The translations under genes were made by a program, and so were the position numbers. Under the pieces are notes generated by a model. The model was given only the letters and a program-made list of their open reading frames with translations, did no database searches and was not told the DNA's origin. Shown here one piece after another: positions 45,994 through 53,530 of a DNA stretch of 64,000 bases. This stretch comes from Streptomyces sp. SID12488 (GTDB lineage Bacteria > Actinomycetota > Actinomycetes > Streptomycetales > Streptomycetaceae). Position 1 is the stretch's first letter. The number at the start of each line of letters is the position of its first letter. Location of the stretch: contig NZ_JAAGLT010000003.1 of the NCBI RefSeq assembly GCF_010548275.1, positions 372,001-436,000 of the forward strand. The letters run 5' to 3'.

Positions 45994-46762
45994 ATGGCCA
46001 CAGCCGCTACGGGTGTTGGTGGCGGACGACAACCCCGTCGTACGGGCAGGCCTGACGGCACTGCTGGGCGGCCACCCGGACATCGATGTGGTGGCGGAGG
46101 CGTCGAACGGCACCGAGGCGGTGTCGGCGGCGGAGCGCGTACACCCTGACGTGGTGTTGCTCGACGTACGCATGCCCGGCACGGACGGCCTCACGGCCCT
46201 TCCCCAACTGGTCTCGCTGGCCCCGGTGATGATGCTGACGTACAGCAGCGAGCCGGAGATTGTACGGCAGGCGCTGCACAGAGGCGCTTCGGGCTACCTG
46301 ATCCACGGGGGTTTCACGGCGGAGGAACTGGTGGAGGCGGTACGGGCGGTAGGCAGGGGGGCGAGAGCGATGGCACGGGCGGCGAAGGCACCGCACGCCT
46401 CCGTACTGAGACCGGACGTCGTGAATTCGCTCAGCGTTTCCTACGAACCGAACGAAAGCTCTTCGCATTTGCAACCGCTTGTGGCACCTTTGTGGCAAAC
46501 CCGAGAGGCCCGGCTCGGCCGCGTGGCGACACTCGCCACCCGCGACCACGGCCGACCGGACTTCGGTTTGAGTTTGAGGGAGGTGGAGGTCATGGATCTC
46601 ATTGCAGCGGGGGTGAACAACCAGCAGATCGCCGCCACCTGTTTCATCAGCGAGAAGACAGTCAAGAACCACATCAACCGCATCTTCGCAAAGCTGCAGA
46701 GTACGACACGGAGCGAAGCGATCGCCCGGTGGCTGGGTACGGCTCGGGAGGGGTGGCTGTGA
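45980..46762 (+). CDS. LuxR/NarL-type response regulator of the Tad locus
   Basis: A 260-residue regulator. The receiver has acidic residues D16/D17 and phosphoacceptor Asp62 (VLLDVRMPGTDG); the C-terminal LuxR helix-turn-helix is VMDLIAAGVNNQQIAATCFI with SEKTVKNHINRIFAKL. A linker of about 65 residues between the domains is longer than usual. It overlaps the kinase gene by 14 bases. The flp pilin gene follows after 108 bases and is a likely target. Confidence 0.92.
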   Translation: MPGDEWPQPLRVLVADDNPVVRAGLTALLGGHPDIDVVAEASNGTEAVSAAERVHPDVVLLDVRMPGTDGLTALPQLVSLAPVMMLTYSSEPEIVRQALHRGASGYLIHGGFTAEELVEAVRAVGRGARAMARAAKAPHASVLRPDVVNSLSVSYEPNESSSHLQPLVAPLWQTREARLGRVATLATRDHGRPDFGLSLREVEVMDLIAAGVNNQQIAATCFISEKTVKNHINRIFAKLQSTTRSEAIARWLGTAREGWL

Positions 46763-46870
46763 TGAGGCGTACCGCAGAGGGAAGTTGGGTCCCCGGACCC
46801 ACGCGGAGTAGACCGTCTTTCACGTACGGTGGCCGGGTCAGTATTGACGTTCGGCGGAAGGGCAGGCGCA

Positions 46871-47071
46871 GTGGACAGGTTCAACAGGTGGGCGTGGACT
46901 GTCGTTTCCCGGATGCAGGGCGGGCAGCGGGACAGGGGAGCCGGGTTCGTGGAGTATGCCGGCCTGATGATCATCGTCGCCGGGATCTTCGTGCTGATCA
47001 AGAGTCTCAATCTGGGCACCCTGATCTCGGGGGCGATTCGCACTGCGGTCACCAGCGTCACCGGCGGCTGA
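46871..47071 (+). CDS. flp: Flp-family type IVb pilin
   Basis: A 66-residue prepilin. The Flp signature is RDRGAGFVEYAGLMIIVAGI: the cleavage Gly, then Glu-Tyr within five residues, then a hydrophobic helix. GTG 46871 with AAGG upstream gives a typical short leader; an earlier GTG (46829) would lengthen it. It is the structural subunit of the pilus. No prepilin peptidase gene is in the window. The TGA overlaps the apparent CTG start of the next gene. Confidence 0.85.
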   Translation: MDRFNRWAWTVVSRMQGGQRDRGAGFVEYAGLMIIVAGIFVLIKSLNLGTLISGAIRTAVTSVTGG

Positions 47072-47679
47072 CCGCCGCACGAGTTCTTGGCGACCGTGGG
47101 CAGACCCTGCCGATCTACATCTGGCTGACGGGAATCCTGCTCTTCGCCGCCGTCGCCTTCTTCGTGTTCGCGCAAGCAGCGTCTGTCCGCAATGGAGCCC
47201 AGTCCGCGGCGGACGCTGCGGCGTTGGCGGCCGCACAGGACGCCCGGGACGAACTGGTGGACGGCTTGGTCGCCGCCATCGAGGCGGACGACGATGACTG
47301 GCTCGACTGGCTGAACGGTGACGAGTCAGTGGGCGATGGCGCCCAGGCCGCAGCGCAGGCACTGGCAGCCGACAACGACTCCATCCTTGAGGGCGAGGCC
47401 GTGCAGGTCGTGCAGGACGGATATCCCGGATTCCGGGTCAACATCCAGACCAACTACACCGTCGGCAACTCGATCATTCCAGGCACCGCGAGCATGAATG
47501 GCAGGGCCCACGCGACCGCTGTCATCCAGCCGCGCTGCGAGAACATTCCGCCCGTTGATCCCCTGGATCCCTTCGAGTTGGACTGTGACGGCGAAACCGT
47601 GACCATCGACCCTGGTCATTTCAATCCAGGCGACTTTCCCGACGCGTCTGAGCTGTTCTCTGTGTATCTGGTCCAGTGA
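47068..47679 (+). CDS. TadG-like pilus protein with apparent CTG start
   Basis: A 203-residue protein with a TadE/G-type start (RGQTLPIYIWLTGILLFAAV), one membrane helix and an extracellular part (RNGAQSAADAAALAAAQDAR) typical of Streptomyces TadG relatives. No ATG, GTG or TTG occurs in frame between the flp gene and the helix. CTG 47068 overlaps the flp stop in a CTGA arrangement analogous to ATGA, so it is my chosen start; family members usually begin MTA-like at this position. Flp and TadG-like translation would be coupled. A sequencing error or decay of the start codon is possible. Confidence 0.72.
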   Translation: MTAARVLGDRGQTLPIYIWLTGILLFAAVAFFVFAQAASVRNGAQSAADAAALAAAQDARDELVDGLVAAIEADDDDWLDWLNGDESVGDGAQAAAQALAADNDSILEGEAVQVVQDGYPGFRVNIQTNYTVGNSIIPGTASMNGRAHATAVIQPRCENIPPVDPLDPFELDCDGETVTIDPGHFNPGDFPDASELFSVYLVQ

Positions 47680-47694
47680 GAGGAAGTTGTACCG

Positions 47695-48291
47695 ATGAAA
47701 TTTCGGCACACCATGAAGAGGCGTAGGGCAGTGGCCGCGGTGGCGATCGCGACCGGGTTGCTCCTCATGGTGGCGGGCTGCGGGGGAGGAGACGGCGGCA
47801 AGACGGACGAGAAGGCGTCTTCATCGGCACCCAGCCAAACCCAGAGTGGCGGAGACGAGAAGACGGAGTCCTCGGCGCCGGCCGCCGAACCCGCACTGGC
47901 CGAAGTGAAGAGCGGCGACATCACACTCACCGTCACCTCGGCAGTTCGTGATCAGGGTGGCTTCGCGACGGTGAACGGCACGGTCACCAACAGCGGCGGG
48001 AAGTTCTGGGTCGCGGGGGACTGGCTCGGTGACGAAAATGAGCTGATCAAGAACGGCCCCTCTCTCGCCGGAGCGTCGCTGGTCGACAGCAAGGCCAAGA
48101 AGAAGTACCTCGTCCTTCGGGACACCGATGGGCGCTGCCTGTGCACGAAGTTCGAGGGAGGAGGCGTCGACACGGGACAGACGGCCGACTGGTTCGCCCA
48201 GTTCCCCGCTCCTCCGGAGGGTTCCAACCAGGTGAACTTCCAAGTCGGCACGATGCCCCCGGCGTCGATCGAAATCTCCGAGGGCGAGTGA
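47695..48291 (+). CDS. Lipoprotein of the Tad locus
   Basis: A 198-residue lipoprotein (signal ATGLLLMVAGCGGG, lipobox VAGC) with an acidic Ser/Ala-rich linker and a beta-rich domain (SGDITLTVTSAVRDQGGFAT, VNGTVTNSGGKFWVAGDW) suggesting a small Ig-like or DUF4352-like fold. ATG 47695 follows GAGAGGAAG. Two bases separate it from the OmpA-like gene, so the pair is probably functional together at the surface. Confidence 0.78.
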   Translation: MKFRHTMKRRRAVAAVAIATGLLLMVAGCGGGDGGKTDEKASSSAPSQTQSGGDEKTESSAPAAEPALAEVKSGDITLTVTSAVRDQGGFATVNGTVTNSGGKFWVAGDWLGDENELIKNGPSLAGASLVDSKAKKKYLVLRDTDGRCLCTKFEGGGVDTGQTADWFAQFPAPPEGSNQVNFQVGTMPPASIEISEGE

Positions 48292-48293
48292 CC

Positions 48294-48917
48294 ATGGCAG
48301 TCACCAGCCGCTCCACCTCAACCGTTCTCACGGCCCTGGCGGTACTGGCCACCCTTTCCCTGACGGGCACACCCGCCGCCGCGGACGACGACGACCCCAG
48401 CGCCCTCCTGGGCACGGTCACCACCTCGCCACCCCCAAAGGTGGACCCCAACAGCCCCGGCCTGAAACTGGCCGCCGGCGCCACGCTCGCCCCGTCCAAA
48501 GTCCTCGACATCATGTCGGTCGTGGAGGACATGGGCGGCGAGGAACGCCGGGTGGACACGAGTGAGAGCGTGACCTTCGCGCTCCAGGCGGAGGTCCTGT
48601 TCCCGAAGAACAGCTCGAAGCTGAACCCGGAAGCCCGCTCCCGCATCCAGGCGATCGCCGACGAGATAAAGGCACAGAAGGCCACGAACGTCAGGGTCTT
48701 CGGCTTCACCGACAACCTCGGCTCGTACGCCCACGGCCTGACCCTCTCCAAGAACCGCGCGGAGGTCGTCCACGACGAACTGGCCGTCGGCCTGGGCCCG
48801 GACGTCACCTTCCAGGTACGCGGCTACAGCGAGGACTACCCGATCGCGGACAACGCCTCGGAACAGGGGCGGCGCAAGAACCGGCGCGTGGAGGTGACGT
48901 TCAAGAAGGGGGAGTGA
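48294..48917 (+). CDS. OmpA-family C-terminal domain protein of the Tad locus
   Basis: A 207-residue exported protein: signal peptide ending TPAAA-DDDD, a spacer, then an OmpA/MotB-type peptidoglycan-binding domain at about 100-205 (NVRVFGFTDNLGSYAHGLTL, SKNRAEVV, GRRKNRRVEV). In a monoderm this would bind cell wall and could anchor the pilus machine. Last gene of the Tad locus. Confidence 0.88.
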   Translation: MAVTSRSTSTVLTALAVLATLSLTGTPAAADDDDPSALLGTVTTSPPPKVDPNSPGLKLAAGATLAPSKVLDIMSVVEDMGGEERRVDTSESVTFALQAEVLFPKNSSKLNPEARSRIQAIADEIKAQKATNVRVFGFTDNLGSYAHGLTLSKNRAEVVHDELAVGLGPDVTFQVRGYSEDYPIADNASEQGRRKNRRVEVTFKKGE

Positions 48918-49007
48918 GGGCCCGAGTCCCTCCAGCGCGCACCCCCCGCCGCATCTCCAACGGCGTCGTACTCCTCCAGCACGAGCGTGTGGACAGCGGC
49001 GGCCGGC

Positions 49008-49052
49008 ACCAGTAACGGCCAGTACCAGTAACGGGGCCGGTACCAGTAATGG
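49008..49052. repeat. Three short repeats upstream of the luciferase-like gene
   Basis: ACCAGTAACGG (49008-49018), TACCAGTAACGG (49023-49034) and TACCAGTAATGG (49041-49052) recur 16-18 bases apart, 39 bases before the next start codon. They may be a multi-copy regulator site or a slippage array. Confidence 0.6.
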
Positions 49053-49090
49053 TGTTGTAGTGCATAGCCACGGCTCGACAGGAAAGCCCC

Positions 49091-49975
49091 ATGACCACCC
49101 TCGGCGTCGTATTCCGCCCCCAACTCCCGCCCGAGCGACTGCGCGCCCTCGCCCAACTCGCCGATGACACCGGGCTCGAGGAGCTGTGGCTCTGGGAGGA
49201 CTGTTTCCGTGAAGGGGGCATTTCCGCCGCCGCGGCTGCCCTCGCCTGGACCCAGCGCGTCCGAGTCGGCGTCGGCCTGCTGCCCGTACCCCTCCGGAAC
49301 GTGGCCCTCACTGCGATGGAAGCCGCCACCCTGCACCGTCTCTTTCCCGGGCGGGCGGTGTTCGGCCTCGGGCACGGTGTGCAGGACTGGATGGGGCAGG
49401 TCGGGGCGCGGGTCGCGTCGCCGCTCACCCTGCTGCGGGAGCATCTGCTCGCGTTGCGCGCACTGCTCGACGGTGAACGGGTCACTGTCGACGGGCGGTA
49501 CGTGAAGCTGGACGACGTCGGCCTCGACTGGCCGCCCGAGCCAGGGCTGCCCCTTCTCGCCGGGGCGACCGGGCCCCGTTCGCTGCGGCTGGCCGGTGAG
49601 GTCGCCGACGGGACCGTTCTCCATGCGGGTACCGCGCCCGACGGGGTGCGCCGGGCCCGCCGGCTGATCGAGGAGGGACGAGTGGCCGCCGGGCGGACGG
49701 ACGCGGCGGGGCACATCCACCGTGTCGTCGTCTATCTCCTCGCCGCCACCGGGCCCCACGCCGGCGACCGGCTCCGTGCCGAACTGACCGCCGAAGGAGT
49801 CGCCTCCGTCCCCGATCTCGGCGTCGCCGGGGATGCCGGTGCCGTCGCCAGGGCCGTGGGGCGGCTCGTCGAGGCCGGCGCCGACACCGTCATCCTTCAG
49901 CCGACCGGGGACGAGCCCGACCCCGAGGGCTTCGTACGGTTCGTCGCGGAGGACGTCCAGCCGCTCGTCCCCTGA
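49091..49975 (+). CDS. Luciferase-like (LLM class) flavin/F420-dependent oxidoreductase
   Basis: A 294-residue TIM-barrel monooxygenase-type protein. Typical features are the N-terminal TTLGVVFRPQLPPERLRALA, LEELWLWEDCFREGGISAAA, the RVRVGVGLLPVPLRNVALTA strand and HRLFPGRAVFGLGHGVQDWM. Whether it uses F420 or FMN cannot be decided. ATG 49091 follows AGGAAAG. Single gene. Confidence 0.9.
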   Translation: MTTLGVVFRPQLPPERLRALAQLADDTGLEELWLWEDCFREGGISAAAAALAWTQRVRVGVGLLPVPLRNVALTAMEAATLHRLFPGRAVFGLGHGVQDWMGQVGARVASPLTLLREHLLALRALLDGERVTVDGRYVKLDDVGLDWPPEPGLPLLAGATGPRSLRLAGEVADGTVLHAGTAPDGVRRARRLIEEGRVAAGRTDAAGHIHRVVVYLLAATGPHAGDRLRAELTAEGVASVPDLGVAGDAGAVARAVGRLVEAGADTVILQPTGDEPDPEGFVRFVAEDVQPLVP

Positions 49976-50049
49976 CCCACCCACCCTGATTCCCCTGGCC
50001 CCGGTCGCCGCACCCGGCAATGTCAGTGCCCCCTGCCAGACTCCCCACC

Positions 50050-50562
50050 ATGACCGACAACGTGACTGACGGCGGAACCGGCGACGACGTACAGCTCCGC
50101 GACGTCGTGGAAGCCGACCTGGAGTTTCTGCTTGCCTGCGAGCACGATCCCGAAGCCGCCCGGCGGTCGCGGTTCACGCCCCGGCCGCGGGACGCTTTCA
50201 TGGCGCACTGGAAGTCGAAGATCCTCGGCGACAGCACCGTGTTCGTGCAGATGGTCACCGTGGGCAGCGAGCCCGCCGGCAGCATCGTCGCCTGGTGGGA
50301 GGGCGAGCAGGGCGTCGGCGGACGTCGGCGTCGCTTCATCGGGTACTGGCTCGGACGGCCTTACTGGGGGAGAGGGGTCGGAAGCGTCGCCCTCGGGCAT
50401 TTCCTGCTGCGCGAGACCAACCGGCCCCTCTACGCCGATCCCTTCGCCGGGAACACCGCCTCCGTCCGCCTCCTCGAAAAGCACGGCTTCCGTCGCACCG
50501 GCACGGTCCGCTACGACGACAACGAGCACATCCTGCTCGTCCTCGACGCCGAGGGGTCATGA
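50050..50562 (+). CDS. GNAT family N-acetyltransferase (RimJ-type)
   Basis: A 170-residue acetyl-CoA-dependent acyltransferase. The acetyl-CoA-binding motif A is YWLGRPYWGRGVGSVAL and motif B is ADPFAGNTASVRLLEKHGF, with the RRTGTVRYDDNEHILLVL ending usual for RimJ/RimL-like members. Substrate unknown. It is convergent with the DinB-like gene. Confidence 0.9.
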   Translation: MTDNVTDGGTGDDVQLRDVVEADLEFLLACEHDPEAARRSRFTPRPRDAFMAHWKSKILGDSTVFVQMVTVGSEPAGSIVAWWEGEQGVGGRRRRFIGYWLGRPYWGRGVGSVALGHFLLRETNRPLYADPFAGNTASVRLLEKHGFRRTGTVRYDDNEHILLVLDAEGS

Positions 50563-50597
50563 GGATCCATGGGGCCCCATGAAGCCCCACCAGGCGA

Positions 50598-51110
50598 TCA
50601 ACCCCTGAGCTGCGACGGTTCGTACGCCCCCGTCGCCCCGTCGATCAGCTCCCGCACGATGTCCATGTGCCCCGCGTGCCGTGCCGTCTCCGCCGTCATA
50701 CGGACCAGGACCCAGCGCAGCGAGCACTCGTCGTCCCGCCAGGCCGGCTTGCCCAGGGTGTCCAGCGGGAGTTCCGTCAGCACGCGGTCGGCGGCGGCGC
50801 GGGCACGGGCGTAGAAGTCGGTGATCTGTGCCGTGGTCTCGTCGGGACCCGCGGTCATGTCCTCCCCCAGATAGGGGTCGAACCAGAAAGGCTCCGTCTC
50901 GCGGCCGAAGGTCTCGACGAACCAGCCGTACTCCACCGACGCCAGATGCTTCAGCAGCCCCAGCAGACTCGTCCCCGACGGTGTCATCGGTCTGCGGACC
51001 TGTTCCTCGCTGAGGCCCGCCAGCTTCCACAGGACCGAGTCCCGCTCCTGGTCGAGCTTCGCGCGCAGTGTCGTCGTCTCGTCATCGGCGTACAGCATGT
51101 CCCCGGCCAC
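50598..51110 (-). CDS. DinB superfamily (DUF664-like) protein
   Basis: A 170-residue four-helix-bundle protein of the DinB/YfiT superfamily. The metal-binding histidines sit in LLGLLKHLASVEYGWFVE and TAETARHAGHMDIVRELIDG. Such proteins are thiol-transferases or of unknown function; mycothiol-dependent chemistry is possible in an actinobacterium. The start is uncertain between GTG 51110 and ATG 51098. Confidence 0.88.
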   Translation of the reverse strand: MAGDMLYADDETTTLRAKLDQERDSVLWKLAGLSEEQVRRPMTPSGTSLLGLLKHLASVEYGWFVETFGRETEPFWFDPYLGEDMTAGPDETTAQITDFYARARAAADRVLTELPLDTLGKPAWRDDECSLRWVLVRMTAETARHAGHMDIVRELIDGATGAYEPSQLRG

Positions 51111-51197
51111 CTCTTCTTCCGTTCTTCTTCCGTTCTGCTTCCGTCGTGCGGCGGAAATTATCAGCGGTCACTGACAACTGCCTGCGAACATCGCCCC

Positions 51198-52034
51198 ATG
51201 TCCGCGCCCGAGCCCACCACCCCCGTACACATCCCGGTACACATCCCGGTACACACCCCCGTACGCCCCTCCAGCCCCACCTTCGAACAACTCCTCGCCG
51301 AAGGTGCCGCCGTCCCCACCGACGGATGGGACTTCTCCTGGTTCGAAGGCCGGGCCACCGAGGCGCGGCCCTCCTGGGGATATGCGCGGGCCATGGGGGA
51401 GCGGCTGGCCTCTGTGTCCGCCGCTCTCGACGTGCACACCGGGGGCGGCGAGGTACTCAACACCGCTCCGAAGCTGCCCCCGCTCACCGTCGCCACCGAG
51501 GGCTGGCCGCCGAACGTCGTCAAGGCCACCGCCCTGCTCCACCCGCGCGGCGCGGCGGTCGTCGCCGTGCCGGACGACGCGCCGCTGCCCTTCGCCGCCG
51601 ACGCCTTCGACCTGGTCGTCAGTCGGCACCCCGTCTCCCCGCACTGGACCGAGATCGCCCGTGTCCTGCGCCCCGGCGGTACGTACTTCGCCCAGCACGT
51701 CGGGCCCGCCGGCGCGTACGAACTCGTCGAGCACTTCCTCGGACCGCAGTCGGCCGAGCAGCTCAGCGCCCGCCATCCCGACCGTGAGCGGGCCGGTGCG
51801 GAAGCCGCCGGGCTGGAGATCGTCGAGCTGCGCGCCGAGCGGCTGCGGATGGAGTTCTACGACATCGCGGCCGTCGTGCACTTCCTGCGCAAGGTGATCT
51901 GGATGGTGCCCGGGTTCACTGTCGACGCCTACCGGCCCCGGCTCCGGTCCCTGCACGAGCGGATCGAGGCCGAGGGCTTGTTCGTGGCTCACAGCAGCCG
52001 CCATCTCTTCGACGCCCGCAAGCCCTCCGGCTGA
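51198..52034 (+). CDS. SAM-dependent methyltransferase with a tetrapeptide-repeat N-terminus
   Basis: A 278-residue class I methyltransferase of the Methyltransf_11 type. Motif I is weak (VHTGGGEVL), motif II region is LPFAADAFDLVVSRH, and motif III is ARVLRPGGTYFAQHVGP. The N-terminus contains (VHIP)2-VHTP-VRPS encoded by four 12-base units, an unusual low-complexity insertion. ATG 51198 is near the repeat; a start beyond it is possible but would remove part of the conserved helix. Substrate unknown. Confidence 0.85.
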   Translation: MSAPEPTTPVHIPVHIPVHTPVRPSSPTFEQLLAEGAAVPTDGWDFSWFEGRATEARPSWGYARAMGERLASVSAALDVHTGGGEVLNTAPKLPPLTVATEGWPPNVVKATALLHPRGAAVVAVPDDAPLPFAADAFDLVVSRHPVSPHWTEIARVLRPGGTYFAQHVGPAGAYELVEHFLGPQSAEQLSARHPDRERAGAEAAGLEIVELRAERLRMEFYDIAAVVHFLRKVIWMVPGFTVDAYRPRLRSLHERIEAEGLFVAHSSRHLFDARKPSG

Positions 52035-52450
52035 TCAGGCGCATCCGGTTGATCCATCGGAACCGGGTGAACTTCCCGCTCGGCCGGATCGATCGGCGAC
52101 ATGGCGCCGCATAAGCGGGATGAAAACATGACATCTGCTCTCTTATCAGTCGCAAACATCCGGATATCGCACCCACCCGTCCGAATATTGGCGAGATCTC
52201 GGCGCAGATGGTGCGATCGGGCGTGGCCGCACTCGCCGCCTGTGAGACATGTGCGCATATGCCCGAAAAGGTTTCACGAGGTTTCCACATCGTTATCGCA
52301 GCGGCTCGCAAGCGCGGCTCAGTGTCGCGTAACTTTGGGCAAAGGTAATTCGCGTGAGCAAAGTCGCGCGGACGGCACCGCGCAGAGGAGGGGCCTGCGC
52401 GGTGCCCTGCCTCCCTGCCCGGCGCTCGCGCCGGACCGTGCCGCGCCTGC
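52035..52450. other. Gene-free, lower-GC region with hairpins
   Basis: A 416-base stretch of noticeably lower GC than its surroundings, without a convincing gene. It contains ATCGCACC...GGTGCGAT (52166-52173 and 52210-52217), GCATATGC near 52254, and at its end a strong hairpin. It could encode a small RNA or carry 3' regulatory sequence. Confidence 0.4.
52374..52406. terminator. Hairpin terminator between convergent methyltransferase and DUF192 genes
   Basis: A perfect 12-base stem GGCACCGCGCAG / CTGCGCGGTGCC with a nine-base loop, 45 bases past the DUF192 stop on the minus strand. No T run. Confidence 0.6.
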
Positions 52451-52807
52451 TCAGCAGTCCTCCGGTCCCGTCCCGTCGGCCTGGATCGTGAGCCGTACGC
52501 CCCGGTGTACGCCCCACCTCTCCAGCGCCCCGGCCTCCGCCTCCAGGATCGACCGCACCCAGGGGCGGGGAAGCCCAACTCGGCCCGGACGCATGGTCCT
52601 TACCGCTCGGACCCGTGCCTTTCCGTCGAGATAGGCGACGTCGATCGCGAACCGCATCCCGAACGTGTGCACCGAACTCGCGGGCGTCAGCAGCAGCGCA
52701 CCCTCGATTCCGTCCCGGCCCAGCAGCCCGCGTCGCCGTGCTCGTCCCGACTCGGCGAGCTCCAGCGGAATCGGCTCCGGTGTCTGAGGGGTGGTGAACG
52801 TGGCCAT
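52451..52807 (-). CDS. DUF192 family protein
   Basis: A 118-residue single-domain protein. The DUF192 hallmarks are RRRGLLGRDGIEGALLLTPA, SSVHTFGMRFAIDVAYLD and the closing SILEAEAGALERWGV. Homologues are often exported, but no signal peptide is seen. Function unknown. ATG 52807 starts a monocistronic unit. Confidence 0.9.
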   Translation of the reverse strand: MATFTTPQTPEPIPLELAESGRARRRGLLGRDGIEGALLLTPASSVHTFGMRFAIDVAYLDGKARVRAVRTMRPGRVGLPRPWVRSILEAEAGALERWGVHRGVRLTIQADGTGPEDC

Positions 52808-53120
52808 GGCTGTGAAGTTAGCCAGGGCGTCAAGCGGGCGTTCGCGACGGGGTCACCCCTGGGTGAGACGCCGGGTCCGGGGCCCTCACCCGAGCTCGTC
52901 CGAACTCGTCCTGCACCCGGATGGTCCAGGCGTGGTCGGGGGCCATGCGGCAGGGGGGTGAAACCCGTCCAGCCCCTCTGGATCTCCCTGGATGCCGCGA
53001 TATTTCCTGGGAATCCGCTGTTTTCCAGCCATGATCCACCCATGGAAAAGGGCTTCCGGGACCATCCAGCGTTGCCGGGCGACTTCGGAGAGTAGTTGTT
53101 CCGCGCCAATGTACGCAGCA

Positions 53121-53195
53121 TCACTCACGAAGGGTTATGGTGGAAGCCCCCCCTCGGGCCGGTCCGTATCCCCCCCACGGACCGGCCCGTTTTTT
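53121..53195 (+). ncRNA. Candidate C-loop small RNA (6C-like)
   Basis: Two runs of seven cytosines (53147-53153 and 53170-53176) lie in successive predicted hairpins. The second is perfect: CGGGCCGGTCCGT (53155-53167), loop ATCCCCCCC, then ACGGACCGGCCCG (53177-53189) and TTTTTT. The first is weaker: CGAaGGG pairs with CCCTCG around a loop containing C residues and shares two bases with the second. Actinobacterial 6C RNAs have two hairpins with six or more C in each loop. This resembles that design but is not identical to any sequence I can recall, and the first stem is poor. Confidence 0.4.
53155..53195 (+). terminator. Strong rho-independent terminator with C-rich loop
   Basis: A 13-base perfect GC stem followed by six T residues on the plus strand. 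No protein-coding gene on the plus strand lies within 1.1 kb upstream, so it should end a non-coding transcript or act as a leader attenuator for the downstream cis-prenyltransferase. Confidence 0.85.
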
Positions 53196-53220
53196 GTGCC
53201 CGGCCGGAGCAGCTGGATAC

Positions 53221-53330
53221 CGCCGCTCTCCGACCCGCTTCTCCCGAGCCTCTTCTCCCGGCCTTTCCCCTCCCGTCTTCTCCACTTCTCCGCGCCTCCG
53301 CGCCTCCCTCCTCTCCTCGCTCCTCCCGGG
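53221..53330. other. Polypyrimidine tract upstream of the cis-prenyltransferase gene
   Basis: About 110 bases almost entirely C and T on the plus strand (for example TTCTCCCGGCCTTTCCCCTC near 53260). A plus-strand open frame crosses it, but its composition is low-complexity and it has no family signature. Such tracts can form triplex structures; nothing more can be concluded. Confidence 0.55.
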
Positions 53331-53530
53331 AGCCAGGGTCCCCTTTGCCCACCCGTGTCCCTCCTGGGCGCGAGGCCCCCGTTCCCCCGGGCGCAAGGAC
53401 CACCTTCCCGCAGCGGTACGCTTCCCCTCCGGGGATCGCCACCCCCGAGGACCGCCACACGGGCAGGGATCGCGCCAGGGATTGCGCCCGGCCGCGCCTG
53501 CCCGATCCGTACGGAGGGGCTGACAAACAC

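Noticed and set aside
49000..49060. CRISPR-like array
   Set aside because: Only three short, imperfect units with 5-6-base spacers; far from repeat-spacer structure.
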